The notes under the pieces: generated by a model
Told to the model about the DNA's origin: nothing
Databases searched by the model: none
The model's input: only the letters and a program-made list of their open reading frames with translations
Made by a program: the position numbers and the translations under genes
Origin: Brucella tritici
GTDB lineage: Bacteria; Pseudomonadota; Alphaproteobacteria; Rhizobiales; Rhizobiaceae
Direction: 5' to 3'
Assembly: GCF_902825325.1 (NCBI RefSeq)
Contig: NZ_CADEAR010000006.1
Span: 124,001 to 188,000, forward strand
DNA: 64,000 nucleotides
Shown here: positions 1 through 9,907 of the stretch, piece after piece
Position numbering within the stretch: position 1 is the stretch's first letter
Layout of the letters: every line of letters begins with the position of its first letter

Positions 1-378
1 CCCGTCCCCGTATCCGTGTGCCGTGCTTATGAGCAACGCCTGGTTCTGGCGGTCAACCTGCACTACGACCAGTATGGTCGCGCTGCGGTCATCAAACATG
101 CGCAAACGCGCCAGGAAGGGCTTGCGGACGCGATTCATGGCGAGAAGGAAGCACGCCTCGGCATTACCGGCGTGATGATGGAAGCCTTCAACATCATCCA
201 GGACCGAATCTCGCGCGCCCGCATGGCTGGCGATCCGCCGGATGTTACGCTCATGCCGATTGTGGGACAGATCGGGCTTGCCGATTTCCATCGCGCATCC
301 GAGGCAATCGATGCCGGTTACGCAGAAACATTGAAGCGCCTTGAGGATATCAAGCGCCTGCAGGGCATCGCCGGCTGA
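1..378 (+). CDS. Patatin-like phospholipase, C-terminal part (cut by window edge)
   Basis: The reading frame is open from the first base, so the gene begins outside the window; the GTG at 16 is not its start. The segment opens with PVPVSVCRA followed by a hydrophobic LVLAVNL strand, the pattern seen near the end of the catalytic domain in bacterial patatin-like (RssA/NTE-type) acyl hydrolases, where NPVPV is typical. The end, with a DVTLMP strand and an amphipathic helix, also fits that family. The Ser-Asp dyad would lie upstream and cannot be seen. Family level is fairly secure; the substrate is unknown. A strong hairpin follows the stop codon. Confidence 0.7.
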   Translation, partial: PVPVSVCRAYEQRLVLAVNLHYDQYGRAAVIKHAQTRQEGLADAIHGEKEARLGITGVMMEAFNIIQDRISRARMAGDPPDVTLMPIVGQIGLADFHRASEAIDAGYAETLKRLEDIKRLQGIAG

Positions 379-686
379 TTTTTTTTGTCGTTGGAAGCGA
401 ATCCGAATGAATCGGATGCGCCGGATTCGCTCTTTATTGCCCCTCGCAGTGCTCTCTTCCCTCGCAACGCTCTCGCTCGATGACGTTTTTCGGAATTTTT
501 TTCGATTTGTGGAAGTCTTTGAAAAAGCCCGGAAAATCGCGGTTTTGACCATGTCATCGATGATTGAGCGCCAGCTTTTTCACATTCTTTTTCAAAAAGA
601 TTGCCGGAAGATGCAGATGGGGCTTGTGCACCCCAAAGTGATTTGCTAAATGCCCACTCGCCGACGGAGTTCGGCTCCTACCACGG
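379..686. other. Intergenic region before tRNA-Leu
   Basis: About 300 bases with the terminator of the lipase gene at its left end. Short frames here overlap on both strands and lack a convincing ribosome binding site. The right end should carry the promoter of tRNA-Leu, but I could not fix its elements. I see no gene. Confidence 0.5.
396..434 (+). terminator. Rho-independent terminator of the lipase gene
   Basis: A perfect 10-bp stem (AGCGAATCCG / CGGATTCGCT) with a 16-base loop is followed by CTTTA. It lies 18 bases after the stop codon. The T-tract is short, so efficiency is uncertain. Confidence 0.55.
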
Positions 687-771
687 GCGGTCGTGGCGGA
701 ATTGGTAGACGCGCAGCGTTGAGGTCGCTGTGGGGCAACCCGTGGAAGTTCGAGTCTTCTCGACCGCACCA
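687..771 (+). tRNA. tRNA-Leu (anticodon GAG)
   Basis: An 85-base tRNA with acceptor stem GCGGTCG/CGACCGC, discriminator A and encoded CCA at 769-771. The anticodon stem CAGCG/CGCTG encloses the loop TTGAGGT, giving anticodon GAG, which reads CUC and CUU. The long variable arm, the TTCGAGTC T-loop and the class II length are typical of leucine tRNA. Confidence 0.96.
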
Positions 772-863
772 TCTTCTCTCAAGAACAATTTAAAATGTTT
801 TCCCCGCAAGGGGTTACAGCTATTTCTTGATTAGAGATCTTCACTTCCTATCGATGCATTACA

Positions 864-896
864 AACAAAAAACGCGCCCTTCGATGAAGAGCGCGT
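864..896 (-). terminator. Rho-independent terminator of the gcd operon
   Basis: Read on the minus strand, an 11-bp stem (ACGCGCTCTTC / GAAGGGCGCGT, one G-T pair) with a 3-base loop is followed directly by TTTTTTG. It lies 24 bases after the stop of the CoA-transferase gene. Confidence 0.85.
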
Positions 897-919
897 CTGG
901 CTGATGACACTATTCCCGA

Positions 920-2065
920 TCAGTTTTTACCGATTTCCGAACGGATTGCGTCGCTATGCTCCCCAAGCTTCGGCGAACGCTTGTCGAGCTTCAATTCTGC
1001 ATCGGAGAAACGAATGGGCGTTCTCAGGCCGGGAACGCCTTGCGGATCAATCTTCATTGCCCTCGCCTCGAATTGCGGGTCTGCGAATACATCGGCTACC
1101 GTATTGATCGGACCGGCTGGCACGCCGATTCTAGCGAGTTCGGCCAGAAGATCGTCGCGCTTCCAAGCACGTGTCTTTTCTTCCAGAAGTGCCGTCAGGG
1201 CAGCTCGATTGGCCACGCGCGCCGAATTGCTGACGAAACGCTCGTTAGCGGCGATGTCACCAATGCCAAGCAACGAGGTCAGTTTCCCGAACTGTCCGTC
1301 ATTGCCGCAGGCGATGATGAAATAGCCGTCGGAAACGGGCAGCGTCTGATATGGCGCGATATTGGGATGCGCGTTGCCCATGCGTTTTGGCGAAACACCT
1401 GAGGCCAGAAAATTCATGGCCTGATTGGCAAGGACCGCAGACATGCAGTCGAACAGCGCCATATCGATATGCTGGCCGGTGCCGGTGCGCTCGCGCATGA
1501 TGAGTGCGGACTGGATCGCAATCACGCTGTAAAGCCCTGTAAAAATGTCGGCGAAAGCCACACCGATCTTTTGTGGCTCACCGTCAGGCTCGCCGGTGAG
1601 ATCCATAATGCCGCCCATGCCCTGAATCATGAAATCGTAGCCTGCGCGCTCCGCATATGGCCCGGTATGGCCGAAACCGGTGATCGAGCAATAGATCAGG
1701 CGTGGATTGATGGCCTTCAGGCTCTCATAGTCGAGGCCATATTTGTCGAGACCGCCCAGCTTGAAATTCTCGATGACCACATCGGCGTCAGCCACAAGCT
1801 GGCGCACCAGTTCCCTGCCCTCGTCGGTGCGGAAATCGGCCGTAATCGAGCGCTTGCCGCGATTGCAGGCGTGGAAATAGGCCGCTGATTGTTCGCCTTC
1901 CACATCGATAAATGGCGGGCCCCATTTGCGCGTATCGTCGCCTTCAGGGCTTTCCACCTTGATGACATCTGCTCCAAGATCAGAAAGCGTCTGCCCTACC
2001 CATGGCCCGGCAAGAATGCGCGCCAGTTCTACCACCTTGAGACCGTCAAGCGGTGTATTCTGCAT
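920..2065 (-). CDS. CaiB/BaiF (family III) CoA-transferase, probable glutarate CoA-transferase
   Basis: Family III CoA-transferase of 381 residues. It begins with the typical PLDGLKVVELARILAGPW motif and the LGADVIKVE strand; later GYDFMIQGMGG and LTGEPDGEP are also family hallmarks. Family members move CoA between acyl-CoA donors and carboxylic acids through a catalytic aspartate. The start is set at 2065 (Met-Gln-Asn) because the longer frame adds 38 residues of low-similarity sequence and conserved sequence begins here. It follows glutaryl-CoA dehydrogenase by about 80 bases on the same strand. By analogy with the gcdHG operons of pseudomonads, it probably activates glutarate from lysine catabolism with succinyl-CoA. 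The donor and acceptor are inferred from context only. Confidence 0.88.
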   Translation of the reverse strand: MQNTPLDGLKVVELARILAGPWVGQTLSDLGADVIKVESPEGDDTRKWGPPFIDVEGEQSAAYFHACNRGKRSITADFRTDEGRELVRQLVADADVVIENFKLGGLDKYGLDYESLKAINPRLIYCSITGFGHTGPYAERAGYDFMIQGMGGIMDLTGEPDGEPQKIGVAFADIFTGLYSVIAIQSALIMRERTGTGQHIDMALFDCMSAVLANQAMNFLASGVSPKRMGNAHPNIAPYQTLPVSDGYFIIACGNDGQFGKLTSLLGIGDIAANERFVSNSARVANRAALTALLEEKTRAWKRDDLLAELARIGVPAGPINTVADVFADPQFEARAMKIDPQGVPGLRTPIRFSDAELKLDKRSPKLGEHSDAIRSEIGKN

Positions 2066-2082
2066 TTTCAGCAATCCCGTAC

Positions 2083-2122
2083 AAAAATAAAGAGGCCCGC
2101 CCGCGAACTGCGAACGGGCCCG
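2083..2122 (-). terminator. Hairpin between gcdH and the CoA-transferase gene
   Basis: On the minus strand GCCCG TTCGCAGTTCG CGGGC forms a GC-rich stem, followed by GGGCCTCTTTATTTTT. It could be a partial terminator lowering expression of the downstream CoA-transferase. Alternative pairings are possible. Confidence 0.4.
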
Positions 2123-2147
2123 AATGGAAGGCTTGGCGGTACAGCGA

Positions 2148-3332
2148 TCAGAAGAAAGCCTGAATGCCGGTCTGGGCACGGCCCAGGATCAACGCATGAA
2201 CGTCATGCGTGCCTTCATAGGTATTTACCGTTTCCAGATTCTGTGCGTGGCGCATGACGTGGTATTCGATCTGGATGCCGTTGCCGCCGTGCATATCACG
2301 CGCCTGACGGGCAATATCGAGCGCCTTGCCGCAATTGTTGCGCTTGACGATGGAGATCATTTCCGGAGCCATCCTGCCGTCATCGAACAGACGGCCGACG
2401 CGCAAGCTTGCCTGAAGGCCAAGAGCGATTTCGGTCTGCATATCAGCCAGCTTCTTCTGGTAAAGCTGCGTACCGGCCAGCGGCTTGTCGAACTGCTTGC
2501 GATCGAGGCCATACTGACGGGCACGGAACCAGCAATCTTCTGCAGCGCCGAGGACGCCCCAGGAAATGCCATAACGGGCGCGATTGAGGCAGCCGAACGG
2601 CCCCTTGAGACCAGAGACATTCGGCAGAAGTGCATCTTCCGAAACTTCGACACCATCCATGACGATTTCGCCGGTGATCGATGCGCGCAGCGAAAGCTTG
2701 CCGCCGATTTTCGGCGCGGAAAGGCCCTTCATACCCTTTTCAAGGATGAAGCCGCGAATGGCGTTGTCATGCGCGGCTGACTTTGCCCAGACGACGAACA
2801 CATCCGCGATTGGCGAATTCGAAATCCACATCTTCGAGCCGCTGAGACGATAGCCGCCGTCTATCTTTTCGGCGCGGGTCTTCATGCCTGCCGGATCGGA
2901 GCCTGCATCGGGCTCAGTCAGGCCGAAGCAGCCGATCAATTCGCCGGAAACAAGGCCCGGAAGATATTTCTTGCGCTGTACGTCCGAGCCATAGGCATAG
3001 ATCGGATACATCACGAGCGACGACTGCACGCTCATCATCGAACGATAACCGGAATCGACGCGCTCGACTTCACGCGCCACCAGACCGTAGGCAACATAGC
3101 CCGCATTGGCCGCGCCATATTCTTCAGGAAGCGTCACGCCCAGAAGACCAGACTGCCCCATCAGACGGAACAGCTCCGGATCGGTCGTCTCATCCAGATA
3201 GGCCTTTTCAACACGGGGCAGCAGAACATCCGTCGCGAAAGCCTTGGCCGAGTCGCGGATCATGCGCTCGTCTTCGGTCAGCTGGTCATCCAGCAGAAAC
3301 GGGTCTTCCCAGCTAAAAGCCGCACGTGACAT
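2148..3332 (-). CDS. gcdH: Glutaryl-CoA dehydrogenase
   Basis: FAD-dependent acyl-CoA dehydrogenase of 394 residues, converting glutaryl-CoA to crotonyl-CoA and CO2 in lysine and aromatic degradation. It has the family layout: an N-terminal helical domain, the FAD/substrate signature [12 protein letters not shown] near residue 145, and a C-terminal helical domain ending in [20 protein letters not shown], where Glu373 is the expected catalytic base. [12 protein letters not shown], the MHGGNGI motif and the ending are typical of glutaryl-CoA rather than short-chain dehydrogenases. A GAGGAG ribosome binding site precedes the start. It is the first gene of a two-gene operon with a CoA-transferase, and a LysR regulator is divergent. 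Confidence 0.95.
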   Translation of the reverse strand: MSRAAFSWEDPFLLDDQLTEDERMIRDSAKAFATDVLLPRVEKAYLDETTDPELFRLMGQSGLLGVTLPEEYGAANAGYVAYGLVAREVERVDSGYRSMMSVQSSLVMYPIYAYGSDVQRKKYLPGLVSGELIGCFGLTEPDAGSDPAGMKTRAEKIDGGYRLSGSKMWISNSPIADVFVVWAKSAAHDNAIRGFILEKGMKGLSAPKIGGKLSLRASITGEIVMDGVEVSEDALLPNVSGLKGPFGCLNRARYGISWGVLGAAEDCWFRARQYGLDRKQFDKPLAGTQLYQKKLADMQTEIALGLQASLRVGRLFDDGRMAPEMISIVKRNNCGKALDIARQARDMHGGNGIQIEYHVMRHAQNLETVNTYEGTHDVHALILGRAQTGIQAFF

Positions 3333-3416
3333 CAGTGTATTCTCCTCAATGAAAATTTGCAGGAAATATGAACCGTGCCGAAGTTCGGTGCAATCGACGT
3401 TTACTCATCGATCTAT

Positions 3417-3432
3417 TCCATTTAGTAATGGA
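3417..3432. promoter_or_regulatory. Palindrome ahead of the LysR gene, candidate operator
   Basis: TCCATT-tagt-AATGGA is a perfect 6-bp inverted repeat ending two bases before the LysR start codon. A second perfect palindrome, CCGAA-g-TTCGG, lies at 3378-3388 in the same 102-base divergent gap. Either could bind the LysR protein for autoregulation and gcdH control. This is inferred from position only. Confidence 0.45.
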
Positions 3433-3434
3433 TC

Positions 3435-4361
3435 ATGACTTCGATATCGCGACGCCTGCTTCCCTCCACCAGTGCGCTTGCCGCCTTCGATGCGGTTGCG
3501 CGGCATGAAAGCTTTTCGGCGGCTGCCGAGGAACTGTCGCTAACTCAAGGCGCCGTGAGCCGACAGATTGCAGCGCTGGAAGAACAGCTTGGAACCGCGC
3601 TGTTCGACCGCTCAAGCCGTCATGTGGTTCTGTCCGATGCTGGCCGCGCCTATCTGAAGTCCGTGGGGCCAGCGCTTGCTTCCATTCGTGCCGCTTCGCT
3701 ACAAGTCATGTCGCAAATGCGCGGCACCACACTCAATCTCGCGTTTCTGCCGACATTCGGGACACGCTGGCTGATACCGCGCATACCGCGTTTCGTGACA
3801 AAGTATCCGGATATTATTCTCAATTTTGCGACGCGTATCGGACAGTTCGATTTTGATCGCGAAGGGCTGGATGCGGCGATCCATATCGGAAAGCCGGACT
3901 GGCCCAACGCCGATAGCGTCTTTCTGATGGATGAAACGGTTGCGCCTGTCTGCAGCCCCGCTTTTCTCCAGCGAAACCCGGTTCAGGCCCCGACCGATCT
4001 TCTGCCGCTCCCTTTGTTCAACATGGCGTCACGCCCCGGCGCATGGGATCACTGGTTCAAAAGCCTCGACATCGCGGCCCCGGTTTCTCCGGGAATGCGC
4101 TTCGAGCAGTTCTCGAATGTATCTCAAGCCTGCATTGCCGGTCTCGGTGTGGCGCTGATGCCGCTGTTCCTCATTCGTGCTGAGATAGAAAGCGGCCAGC
4201 TTGTCGTTGCCTGTCCGCATACGGTCAAAAGTCCGAGCAGCTATTATTTTGTAACGCCGAAGGCTCGTTCGAGCACTCCGGCAGTATCTGCATTCCGGGA
4301 CTGGCTGCTGACCGAAATCAAAGGCGAGAGCAACCGGTCAGGTGACGGGCTGGCCGATTGA
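3435..4361 (+). CDS. LysR-family regulator (GcvA-like), probable regulator of gcdH
   Basis: A 308-residue LysR-type regulator. Residues 14-72 form the winged helix-turn-helix ([17 protein letters not shown], then [15 protein letters not shown]). The rest is a periplasmic-binding-like effector domain with the GVALMPLFL strand common in the GcvA/AmpR branch. It is transcribed away from gcdH across a 102-base gap with two palindromes, the classic arrangement for a LysR regulator and its target. The likely inducer is glutarate or a related lysine metabolite, by analogy with GcdR of pseudomonads. The last 24 bases overlap the convergent oxidoreductase gene. Confidence 0.88.
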   Translation: MTSISRRLLPSTSALAAFDAVARHESFSAAAEELSLTQGAVSRQIAALEEQLGTALFDRSSRHVVLSDAGRAYLKSVGPALASIRAASLQVMSQMRGTTLNLAFLPTFGTRWLIPRIPRFVTKYPDIILNFATRIGQFDFDREGLDAAIHIGKPDWPNADSVFLMDETVAPVCSPAFLQRNPVQAPTDLLPLPLFNMASRPGAWDHWFKSLDIAAPVSPGMRFEQFSNVSQACIAGLGVALMPLFLIRAEIESGQLVVACPHTVKSPSSYYFVTPKARSSTPAVSAFRDWLLTEIKGESNRSGDGLAD

Positions 4362-5333
4362 CCGGCTTGCAATCTCGTATGAATGCAGGCGCTTCTTGTG
4401 ATCATGGATCATGCCGGTCAACATCAGTTCATCGGCGCCAGTGCTCTCTGCAAATGTCCTGATGCCCTTCGCCACAGTCTCCGGCCCGCCGACCACGCGG
4501 CATGACAACATCTGGCGAACAAGTGCCTGTGCCGCTGGATCAAGCCGCTCCATATAGCCTTCGACTGGCGCAGGCAGCTTGCCAGGGCGACCGCTGCGCA
4601 GATTGACGAAAGCCTGCAGCTGCGACGTGAAGAGATAGTTCGCCTCTTCGTCCGTATCCGCTGCAATCACATTGAGACCCAGCATTACATAAGGCTTCTG
4701 CATATATTCCGATGGCTCGAACCGCTCGCGATAAAGAGCGATGGCGCGTTCCATCTCTGCAGGCGCAAAGTGCGAGGCGAATGCGTAAGGCAGCCCCAGC
4801 ATGGCGGCAAGCTGCGCGCCGAACAGGCTGGAACCGAGAATCCAGACGGGCACGTTCAACCCCTCGCCCGGCACTGCGCGCACACGCTGGCCGGGTTCGG
4901 CGGGTTTGAAATAATTCAGCAACTCGACCACATCCTGCGGAAAGGCATTCGCGTCACTGTCGAGATTGCGACGAAGCGCATGAGCAGTGATCTGGTCCGT
5001 GCCTGGAGCGCGCCCAAGACCGAGATCGATACGCCCCGGAAACAGGGAAGCCAGCGTGCCGAACTGTTCTGCAATCACCAGAGGGGCGTGGTTGGGCAGC
5101 ATGACGCCGCCCGCGCCGACGCGGATCGTGGACGTTCCGTTGGCGACGTAACCGATGACCACGGATGTCGCAGCACTGGCGATGCCCGGCATATTGTGGT
5201 GTTCGGCAAGCCAGTAACGGTGAAAGCCGAGCCGTTCGGCATGTTGCGCAAGTTCCAGCGTGTTGTGCAGCGATTGCGCTGCATCGCTACCTTCGGGAAC
5301 GGGCGAAAGATCGAGAACGGATAAGGGTATCAT
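4338..5333 (-). CDS. LLM-class (luciferase-like) flavin-dependent oxidoreductase, MsnO8 type
   Basis: A 331-residue bacterial-luciferase-like TIM-barrel protein. The start [14 protein letters not shown], the [16 protein letters not shown] segment and [14 protein letters not shown] are diagnostic of the MsnO8 subgroup, which uses reduced FMN or F420. Substrates of this subgroup are mostly unknown, so no reaction is assigned. The gene is convergent with the LysR regulator, overlapping it by 24 bases. The upstream neighbour on the same strand is the RND pump, separated by a strong terminator, so this is probably its own transcription unit. Confidence 0.85.
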   Translation of the reverse strand: MIPLSVLDLSPVPEGSDAAQSLHNTLELAQHAERLGFHRYWLAEHHNMPGIASAATSVVIGYVANGTSTIRVGAGGVMLPNHAPLVIAEQFGTLASLFPGRIDLGLGRAPGTDQITAHALRRNLDSDANAFPQDVVELLNYFKPAEPGQRVRAVPGEGLNVPVWILGSSLFGAQLAAMLGLPYAFASHFAPAEMERAIALYRERFEPSEYMQKPYVMLGLNVIAADTDEEANYLFTSQLQAFVNLRSGRPGKLPAPVEGYMERLDPAAQALVRQMLSCRVVGGPETVAKGIRTFAESTGADELMLTGMIHDHKKRLHSYEIASRSIGQPVT

Positions 5334-5375
5334 ACTGGCTCATATGGGTTGGAACGCAGCGTTTGCAACGTCGGA

Positions 5376-5417
5376 AATAATAAAGGGCGACCTATTTCTA
5401 GGCCGCCCTTTATTATT
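5376..5417. terminator. Strong bidirectional terminator after the RND pump gene
   Basis: AATAATAAAGGGCG-A-CCTA pairs with TAGG-C-CGCCCTTTATTATT around a 4-base loop. The near-perfect 19-position stem has an A/T-rich base on both sides, so it can act in either direction. It lies 15 bases after the RND stop codon. Confidence 0.9.
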
Positions 5418-5432
5418 GGTTCAACGCAAGTT

Positions 5433-8400
5433 TCAGTGATGTTGGGTCGAAACCGCTCCGGTCGGTTTGCCGCTCTCTTCCGGCGACGCAACATATTCGC
5501 CTTCCACATCCTTCTTGGCGATGAAGGTGTAGAACATCGGCACCACGAACAGCGTGAAGATCGTGCCGATCACGATACCGGTAAAGATCACCAGACCCAT
5601 CGAGTAACGAGCGGCTGCGCCAGCACCCGTTGCGATGATGAGCGGCACAACGCCAAGCGCCATTGCCGCCGTGGTCATCAAGATCGGGCGCAGGCGGGTT
5701 TCAGCCGCGACGATGATCGCGTCCCGGCGGGAAAGACCATGCAGACGGCGTTGCTGATTGGCGAATTCCACCATCAGAATACCGTGCTTGGTAATCAGCC
5801 CGACAAGGGTGATAAGACCAACTTGCGTATAGATGTTGAGCGTACCGAGACCGATATTCAGCGGCACAATGGCACCGAAGATCGACAGTGGAACCGACAT
5901 CATGATGATGAACGGATCGCGGAAACTTTCGAACTGCGCCGCCAGCACGAGATAGATCACGATGACGGCGAGGCCGAAGGCGATCAGGATCGTGTTGCCC
6001 TGCTCCACTTCCAGACGCGACTGACCGGAATAATCCAGGAAGAAGCCTTCCGGCATCTTGGATTTGGCCAGATCGACCAGAGTTTGCAGGCCCTGCCCTG
6101 TTGTGACACCCGGCAACGGCAATGCTGAAATCGTTGCCGAATTCAGCTGATTGAACTGCTCGATTGCCGCAGGCGAAGCGTTCTGGCTGATCGTGATGAC
6201 TGAAGACAGCGGTATCATTGAGCCGGATACGCTGCGCACATAGAAATCGCCGAGCTTTTCCGGGTTCGAACGATAGCTATCTGGCACCTGCGTGATGATG
6301 TCATAGCTGTTCGAATCGCGGTCGAACTTCGCGACCGATGCACCACCGGTCAGAAGACCAAGTGTCGAACCGATATCGCTGATCTGCACGCCCAGCGTCG
6401 CCGCGCGGTCACGGTCGATTGTGATCGTGATCTGCGGTGCGTTGAAGGAGAGCGAGTTCTGCACGATGATGTACTGGCCCGAAGCCTGCGCTTCGTTCTT
6501 GATTTCTTCAGCCAGTGCGAAGACCTGATCGGCCGGGCCAGTCGACTGCAGGGCAATCGAGATCGGCAGACCGCCGCCTGTCCCCGGCAGGGATGGAGGC
6601 GCGAAGATGAAGGCTTCGACACCTGCGACCTTGGATATGCGTGCAGTCAGGTCCTCCTGAATCTGCTTCTGCGAACGGGTACGCTCGTTCCAGTCCTTCA
6701 GAACCCACAGCGCGATACCCGATGTCGTGCCGCCGTCCATGCCGACGATCTGGAAGCGGGTCTTCAGTTCCGGAAGATCCTTGGTCAGTTCATCGATCTG
6801 TTCGGCGTAGAGGTTTGTATAGGCCGAGGTTGCATATTGTGGAGCCTGGAACATTGAGAACAGCGCGCCGGAATCTTCTTCCGGTGCCAGTTCGCTCGAC
6901 GTGTTCATGAACAGGAATCCAGTCAGCCCCATCAGCGCTATAACGATCATCAGCGTGATGCCGCGATAGTTGAGCGAGTTGGAAACGCGGCGGTGGTACC
7001 ACTTCTCGAAGCGCGAGAAGGTCCGGTCGATGAACTTCTGGAACCGTGTCTGGTCGCCATGCTTGAGCATGCGCGCGCACATCATCGGCGAAACCGTCAA
7101 GGCGGCAATACCAGAAATGATAACGGCACCGGCCAGTGTGAAGGCGAATTCACGGAACAGAGCGCCCGTCAGGCCGCCTGTGAACCCGAGCGGCGCGAAC
7201 ACCGCCGCCAGCGTGATCGTCATGGCGATGATCGAGCCGGTGATTTCCTTCATGCCCTTGAACGCGGCATCCATAGGCCGGAGGCCCTCTTCGATATGCC
7301 GGTGTATGTTCTCCAGAACCACGATGGCGTCATCGACCACAAGGCCGATAGCGAGAACCATGGCAAGCAGCGACAACAGATTGATCGAGAAGCCGAGTGC
7401 ATAAAGGAAGAAGCACACGCCGATCAGCGAGATCGGGATCGTGACAATTGGAATGAGCACCGAACGGAACGACCCGAGGAAGACGATGATGACCAAAATC
7501 ACGATAGCCACGGCTTCGCCGATGGTCGTGAAAACTTCCTTGATTGAAGAGCTGATCTGCTCGGTCGCATCATAGACGAGAACAAGTGACATGCCTTCCG
7601 GCAGCGATGCCTGAATAGACGGCAGTTCCTTGCGAACCGCAGCCGCCATGTCGATGGGGTTTGCCGCCGGTGTCGGGAAGACGCCGAGAAAGGTACCCGC
7701 CGAACCGTTGAACGAAACGATAGTGTCCGTGCTTTTTGCCGCCAGTTCGACCCGCGCCACATCACGCAGACGAACCACGTCGTCCCCCGAAGCCTTGATC
7801 GGCATGGCGCCGAAGGCTTCCGGGGTCTGCAAGGTCGACTTCAGCGTGATCGAAGACGCCACATATTCGTTCTTTGTCGTGCCCGGAGCCGACAGGAAGT
7901 TGGAGGCTTTGATTGCCGCCAGAACTTCCGGTGCCGTGATCTGGCGGGCCGCAAGCTGGATCGGATCGAGCCAGACGCGCATCGAATAGACCTGACCGCC
8001 GAGAATCTCAGCCTTCGCAACACCCTGAATGGTGGACATACGCGGCTGGATAACGCGCTCCAGATATTCGGTGATCTGTTCGCTCGTCATATTCGGGTTC
8101 TGCGCTGCCAGATACATGGTAGCGAAGTTCTGGCCCGTTCCCTTGACGATGACCGGATCGTCGGATTCGTCCGGCAAGTCGCCGCGAACCTGATTGACCT
8201 TGGCGATAACTTCCGTCAGCGCCGCATCCGGGTTCGCACCGAGCTTCATCTGCACGGTGACCGTGCTCGAAGATGGACGGCTCGAAGACGTCACATAGTC
8301 AATGTTTTCGGTGGTTGCGACTGCTTCTGCGATCGGTGCGGTGATGAAGCCCTGAATGAGATCGGCACTCGCACCGGCATAATTCGTCGTGACTGTGATG

Positions 8401-8531
8401 ACGGTTTCGTCGACCTTCGGATATTCGCGCACCGTCAGCTGCGCGATACCCTGAAGGCCCAACAGAATGATCATGAGGGCGACCACCGTGGCAAGCACGG
8501 GGCGCCGGATGAAAATATCGGAAAAGCTCAT
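5433..8531 (-). CDS. RND multidrug efflux pump, inner-membrane transporter (HAE1 family)
   Basis: A 1032-residue AcrB/MexB-type proton-driven transporter. It starts with FIRRPVLATVVALMIILLGL (first membrane helix), has the two large periplasmic loops, and carries the paired aspartates of TM4 in GLVVDDAIVVLENIHRH near residue 405, with the partner lysine in GLITKHGILMVEFANQ. A basic/histidine-rich cytoplasmic tail ends the protein. It lies 9 bases downstream of the adaptor gene. No outer-membrane channel gene is present, so it must borrow a TolC-like protein encoded elsewhere. The TetR regulator and operator upstream suggest inducible expression. Substrates cannot be read from sequence. Confidence 0.95.
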   Translation of the reverse strand: MSFSDIFIRRPVLATVVALMIILLGLQGIAQLTVREYPKVDETVITVTTNYAGASADLIQGFITAPIAEAVATTENIDYVTSSSRPSSSTVTVQMKLGANPDAALTEVIAKVNQVRGDLPDESDDPVIVKGTGQNFATMYLAAQNPNMTSEQITEYLERVIQPRMSTIQGVAKAEILGGQVYSMRVWLDPIQLAARQITAPEVLAAIKASNFLSAPGTTKNEYVASSITLKSTLQTPEAFGAMPIKASGDDVVRLRDVARVELAAKSTDTIVSFNGSAGTFLGVFPTPAANPIDMAAAVRKELPSIQASLPEGMSLVLVYDATEQISSSIKEVFTTIGEAVAIVILVIIVFLGSFRSVLIPIVTIPISLIGVCFFLYALGFSINLLSLLAMVLAIGLVVDDAIVVLENIHRHIEEGLRPMDAAFKGMKEITGSIIAMTITLAAVFAPLGFTGGLTGALFREFAFTLAGAVIISGIAALTVSPMMCARMLKHGDQTRFQKFIDRTFSRFEKWYHRRVSNSLNYRGITLMIVIALMGLTGFLFMNTSSELAPEEDSGALFSMFQAPQYATSAYTNLYAEQIDELTKDLPELKTRFQIVGMDGGTTSGIALWVLKDWNERTRSQKQIQEDLTARISKVAGVEAFIFAPPSLPGTGGGLPISIALQSTGPADQVFALAEEIKNEAQASGQYIIVQNSLSFNAPQITITIDRDRAATLGVQISDIGSTLGLLTGGASVAKFDRDSNSYDIITQVPDSYRSNPEKLGDFYVRSVSGSMIPLSSVITISQNASPAAIEQFNQLNSATISALPLPGVTTGQGLQTLVDLAKSKMPEGFFLDYSGQSRLEVEQGNTILIAFGLAVIVIYLVLAAQFESFRDPFIIMMSVPLSIFGAIVPLNIGLGTLNIYTQVGLITLVGLITKHGILMVEFANQQRRLHGLSRRDAIIVAAETRLRPILMTTAAMALGVVPLIIATGAGAAARYSMGLVIFTGIVIGTIFTLFVVPMFYTFIAKKDVEGEYVASPEESGKPTGAVSTQHH

Positions 8532-8540
8532 CGGGATCGC

Positions 8541-9734
8541 CTATTGCTTGTCAGCCGGTTGGCCGGCCGGAATCGGATTGACGGTGTTGTCGATTTTCAC
8601 CGGAACACCGGGCGAGAGCCGGTTCTGGCCTGCGGTGATGATGATATCGCCAGCCTTGAGACCGTTCGTCACTTCGACAAGACCGGAATAACGACGTCCA
8701 AGCTTGATGAAGACCTGCTGCGCGACCTGCTTCTGGCCTTCTTCCGGCTTAGCATCGGCTGCAGGAGCCTTGGCGGCTCCAGCGGCATTGTCGCCTTCAG
8801 CAGCCTTTGCATCGTCCTGCTTCTGTTCCGGACGGACCGCGTAGACATAGTCACCATACAGACTGGAGATGATCGTGGTCTGCGGCAGTGCAATGACGTT
8901 GTCTTCTTCCGGCAGCTCTACACGAACCTGCACAAACTGGCCCGGTGTCAGTTCGTGATCTGGGTTCTGCACTTCAGCGCGCACAGAGACCAGACGAGTC
9001 GTCGGGTCGATCTTCGGATCGATACCGACAATCGTGCCAGTGAAATCAAGCGCTTCTGCAGTTGAACCGACTTTGACGGTCTGTCCGAGCTTGATGGAGG
9101 AAAGCGACTGTTCCGGGACGGTGAAATCGATACGCATCACTCCCGTGTCCTGTAAGGTAGCAATGACCGTACCCGGTGTCAGATACTGACCCAAATCGAC
9201 CTTGGAAATACCGATGACGCCGGAGAATGGAGCCTTGACGGACTTCTGGGCCAGCGTTGCACGCATTTTCTCGACGCGCGCGCTTGCGGCATCGGCGACC
9301 GAAGCTGTTGTATCGACATTCGACACAGCACCAACGCCACGAGTGCGTAACGTGTCAGCTCGCTTCAGGTTTTGCTGGGCAAGAACGGCTTCGGCTTCAG
9401 CGGCTGCGAGGTCTGCTTTCTGAATGCTGTCTTCCATCTGAAGCAGCAGATCGCCTTCCTTGACTTCCTGATTGGCCTTGAAGTTGATCTTCTGCACAAG
9501 GCCGTCGAGCTGCACGGTCAGATCGACACCATTGAGTGCATTGGCCGTACCGATCGCTTCGACGCCCGGCTTCCAGACGCCCGGCTCCACCGTGACGGTC
9601 GAAACCGTCTGGGCGGGCTGCTGCATATTGGCGAAAAAGTCTTTGATGGCCTGTGATCGGAACAGGTTAAAGCCAACGAGGCCTCCAACGACGATCACGA
9701 GGAATATTATTGCCAGAATAAGGCGCTTGATCAT
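8541..9734 (-). CDS. RND efflux periplasmic adaptor (membrane fusion protein)
   Basis: A 397-residue HlyD/AcrA-type adaptor. An N-terminal membrane anchor (LILAIIFLVIVVGGLVGF) is followed by a lipoyl half (VQLDGLVQKI), an alpha-helical hairpin, the second lipoyl half (KAPFSGVIGISKVDLGQYL), a beta-barrel and a membrane-proximal domain. An Ala/Lys-rich insertion near residues 305-335 (KAAEGDNAAGAAKAPAADAK) is low complexity and probably a flexible loop. The start at 9734 is chosen over the frame's first Met at 9809 because GGAG lies at proper spacing and the anchor then begins at once. It pairs with the adjoining RND pump to bridge the periplasm. Confidence 0.92.
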   Translation of the reverse strand: MIKRLILAIIFLVIVVGGLVGFNLFRSQAIKDFFANMQQPAQTVSTVTVEPGVWKPGVEAIGTANALNGVDLTVQLDGLVQKINFKANQEVKEGDLLLQMEDSIQKADLAAAEAEAVLAQQNLKRADTLRTRGVGAVSNVDTTASVADAASARVEKMRATLAQKSVKAPFSGVIGISKVDLGQYLTPGTVIATLQDTGVMRIDFTVPEQSLSSIKLGQTVKVGSTAEALDFTGTIVGIDPKIDPTTRLVSVRAEVQNPDHELTPGQFVQVRVELPEEDNVIALPQTTIISSLYGDYVYAVRPEQKQDDAKAAEGDNAAGAAKAPAADAKPEEGQKQVAQQVFIKLGRRYSGLVEVTNGLKAGDIIITAGQNRLSPGVPVKIDNTVNPIPAGQPADKQ

Positions 9735-9855
9735 TGCGGATGCACTCCAGATGGCTCCCTGATTGATCAGGGTTGGGGGATTGGCCGCGGCGCCTTCTTT
9801 CGCATTCACGCAAAGGTCGCGCGTATTTTACTTGAATGAAAGTGGCGAATAACTG

Positions 9856-9871
9856 TACCGTCCAGACGGTA
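9856..9871. promoter_or_regulatory. Perfect palindromic operator for the TetR regulator
   Basis: TACCGTC-CA-GACGGTA is a perfect 7-bp inverted repeat in the divergent gap between the adaptor gene and the TetR gene. Size and symmetry suit a TetR dimer. It would lie inside the coding sequence if the regulator began at the first ATG (9836), which supports the TTG start at 9908. Function is inferred from position. Confidence 0.75.
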
Positions 9872-9907
9872 TTGTCAACACACGAACTGTCAGGAGACAC
9901 CAGTAAG

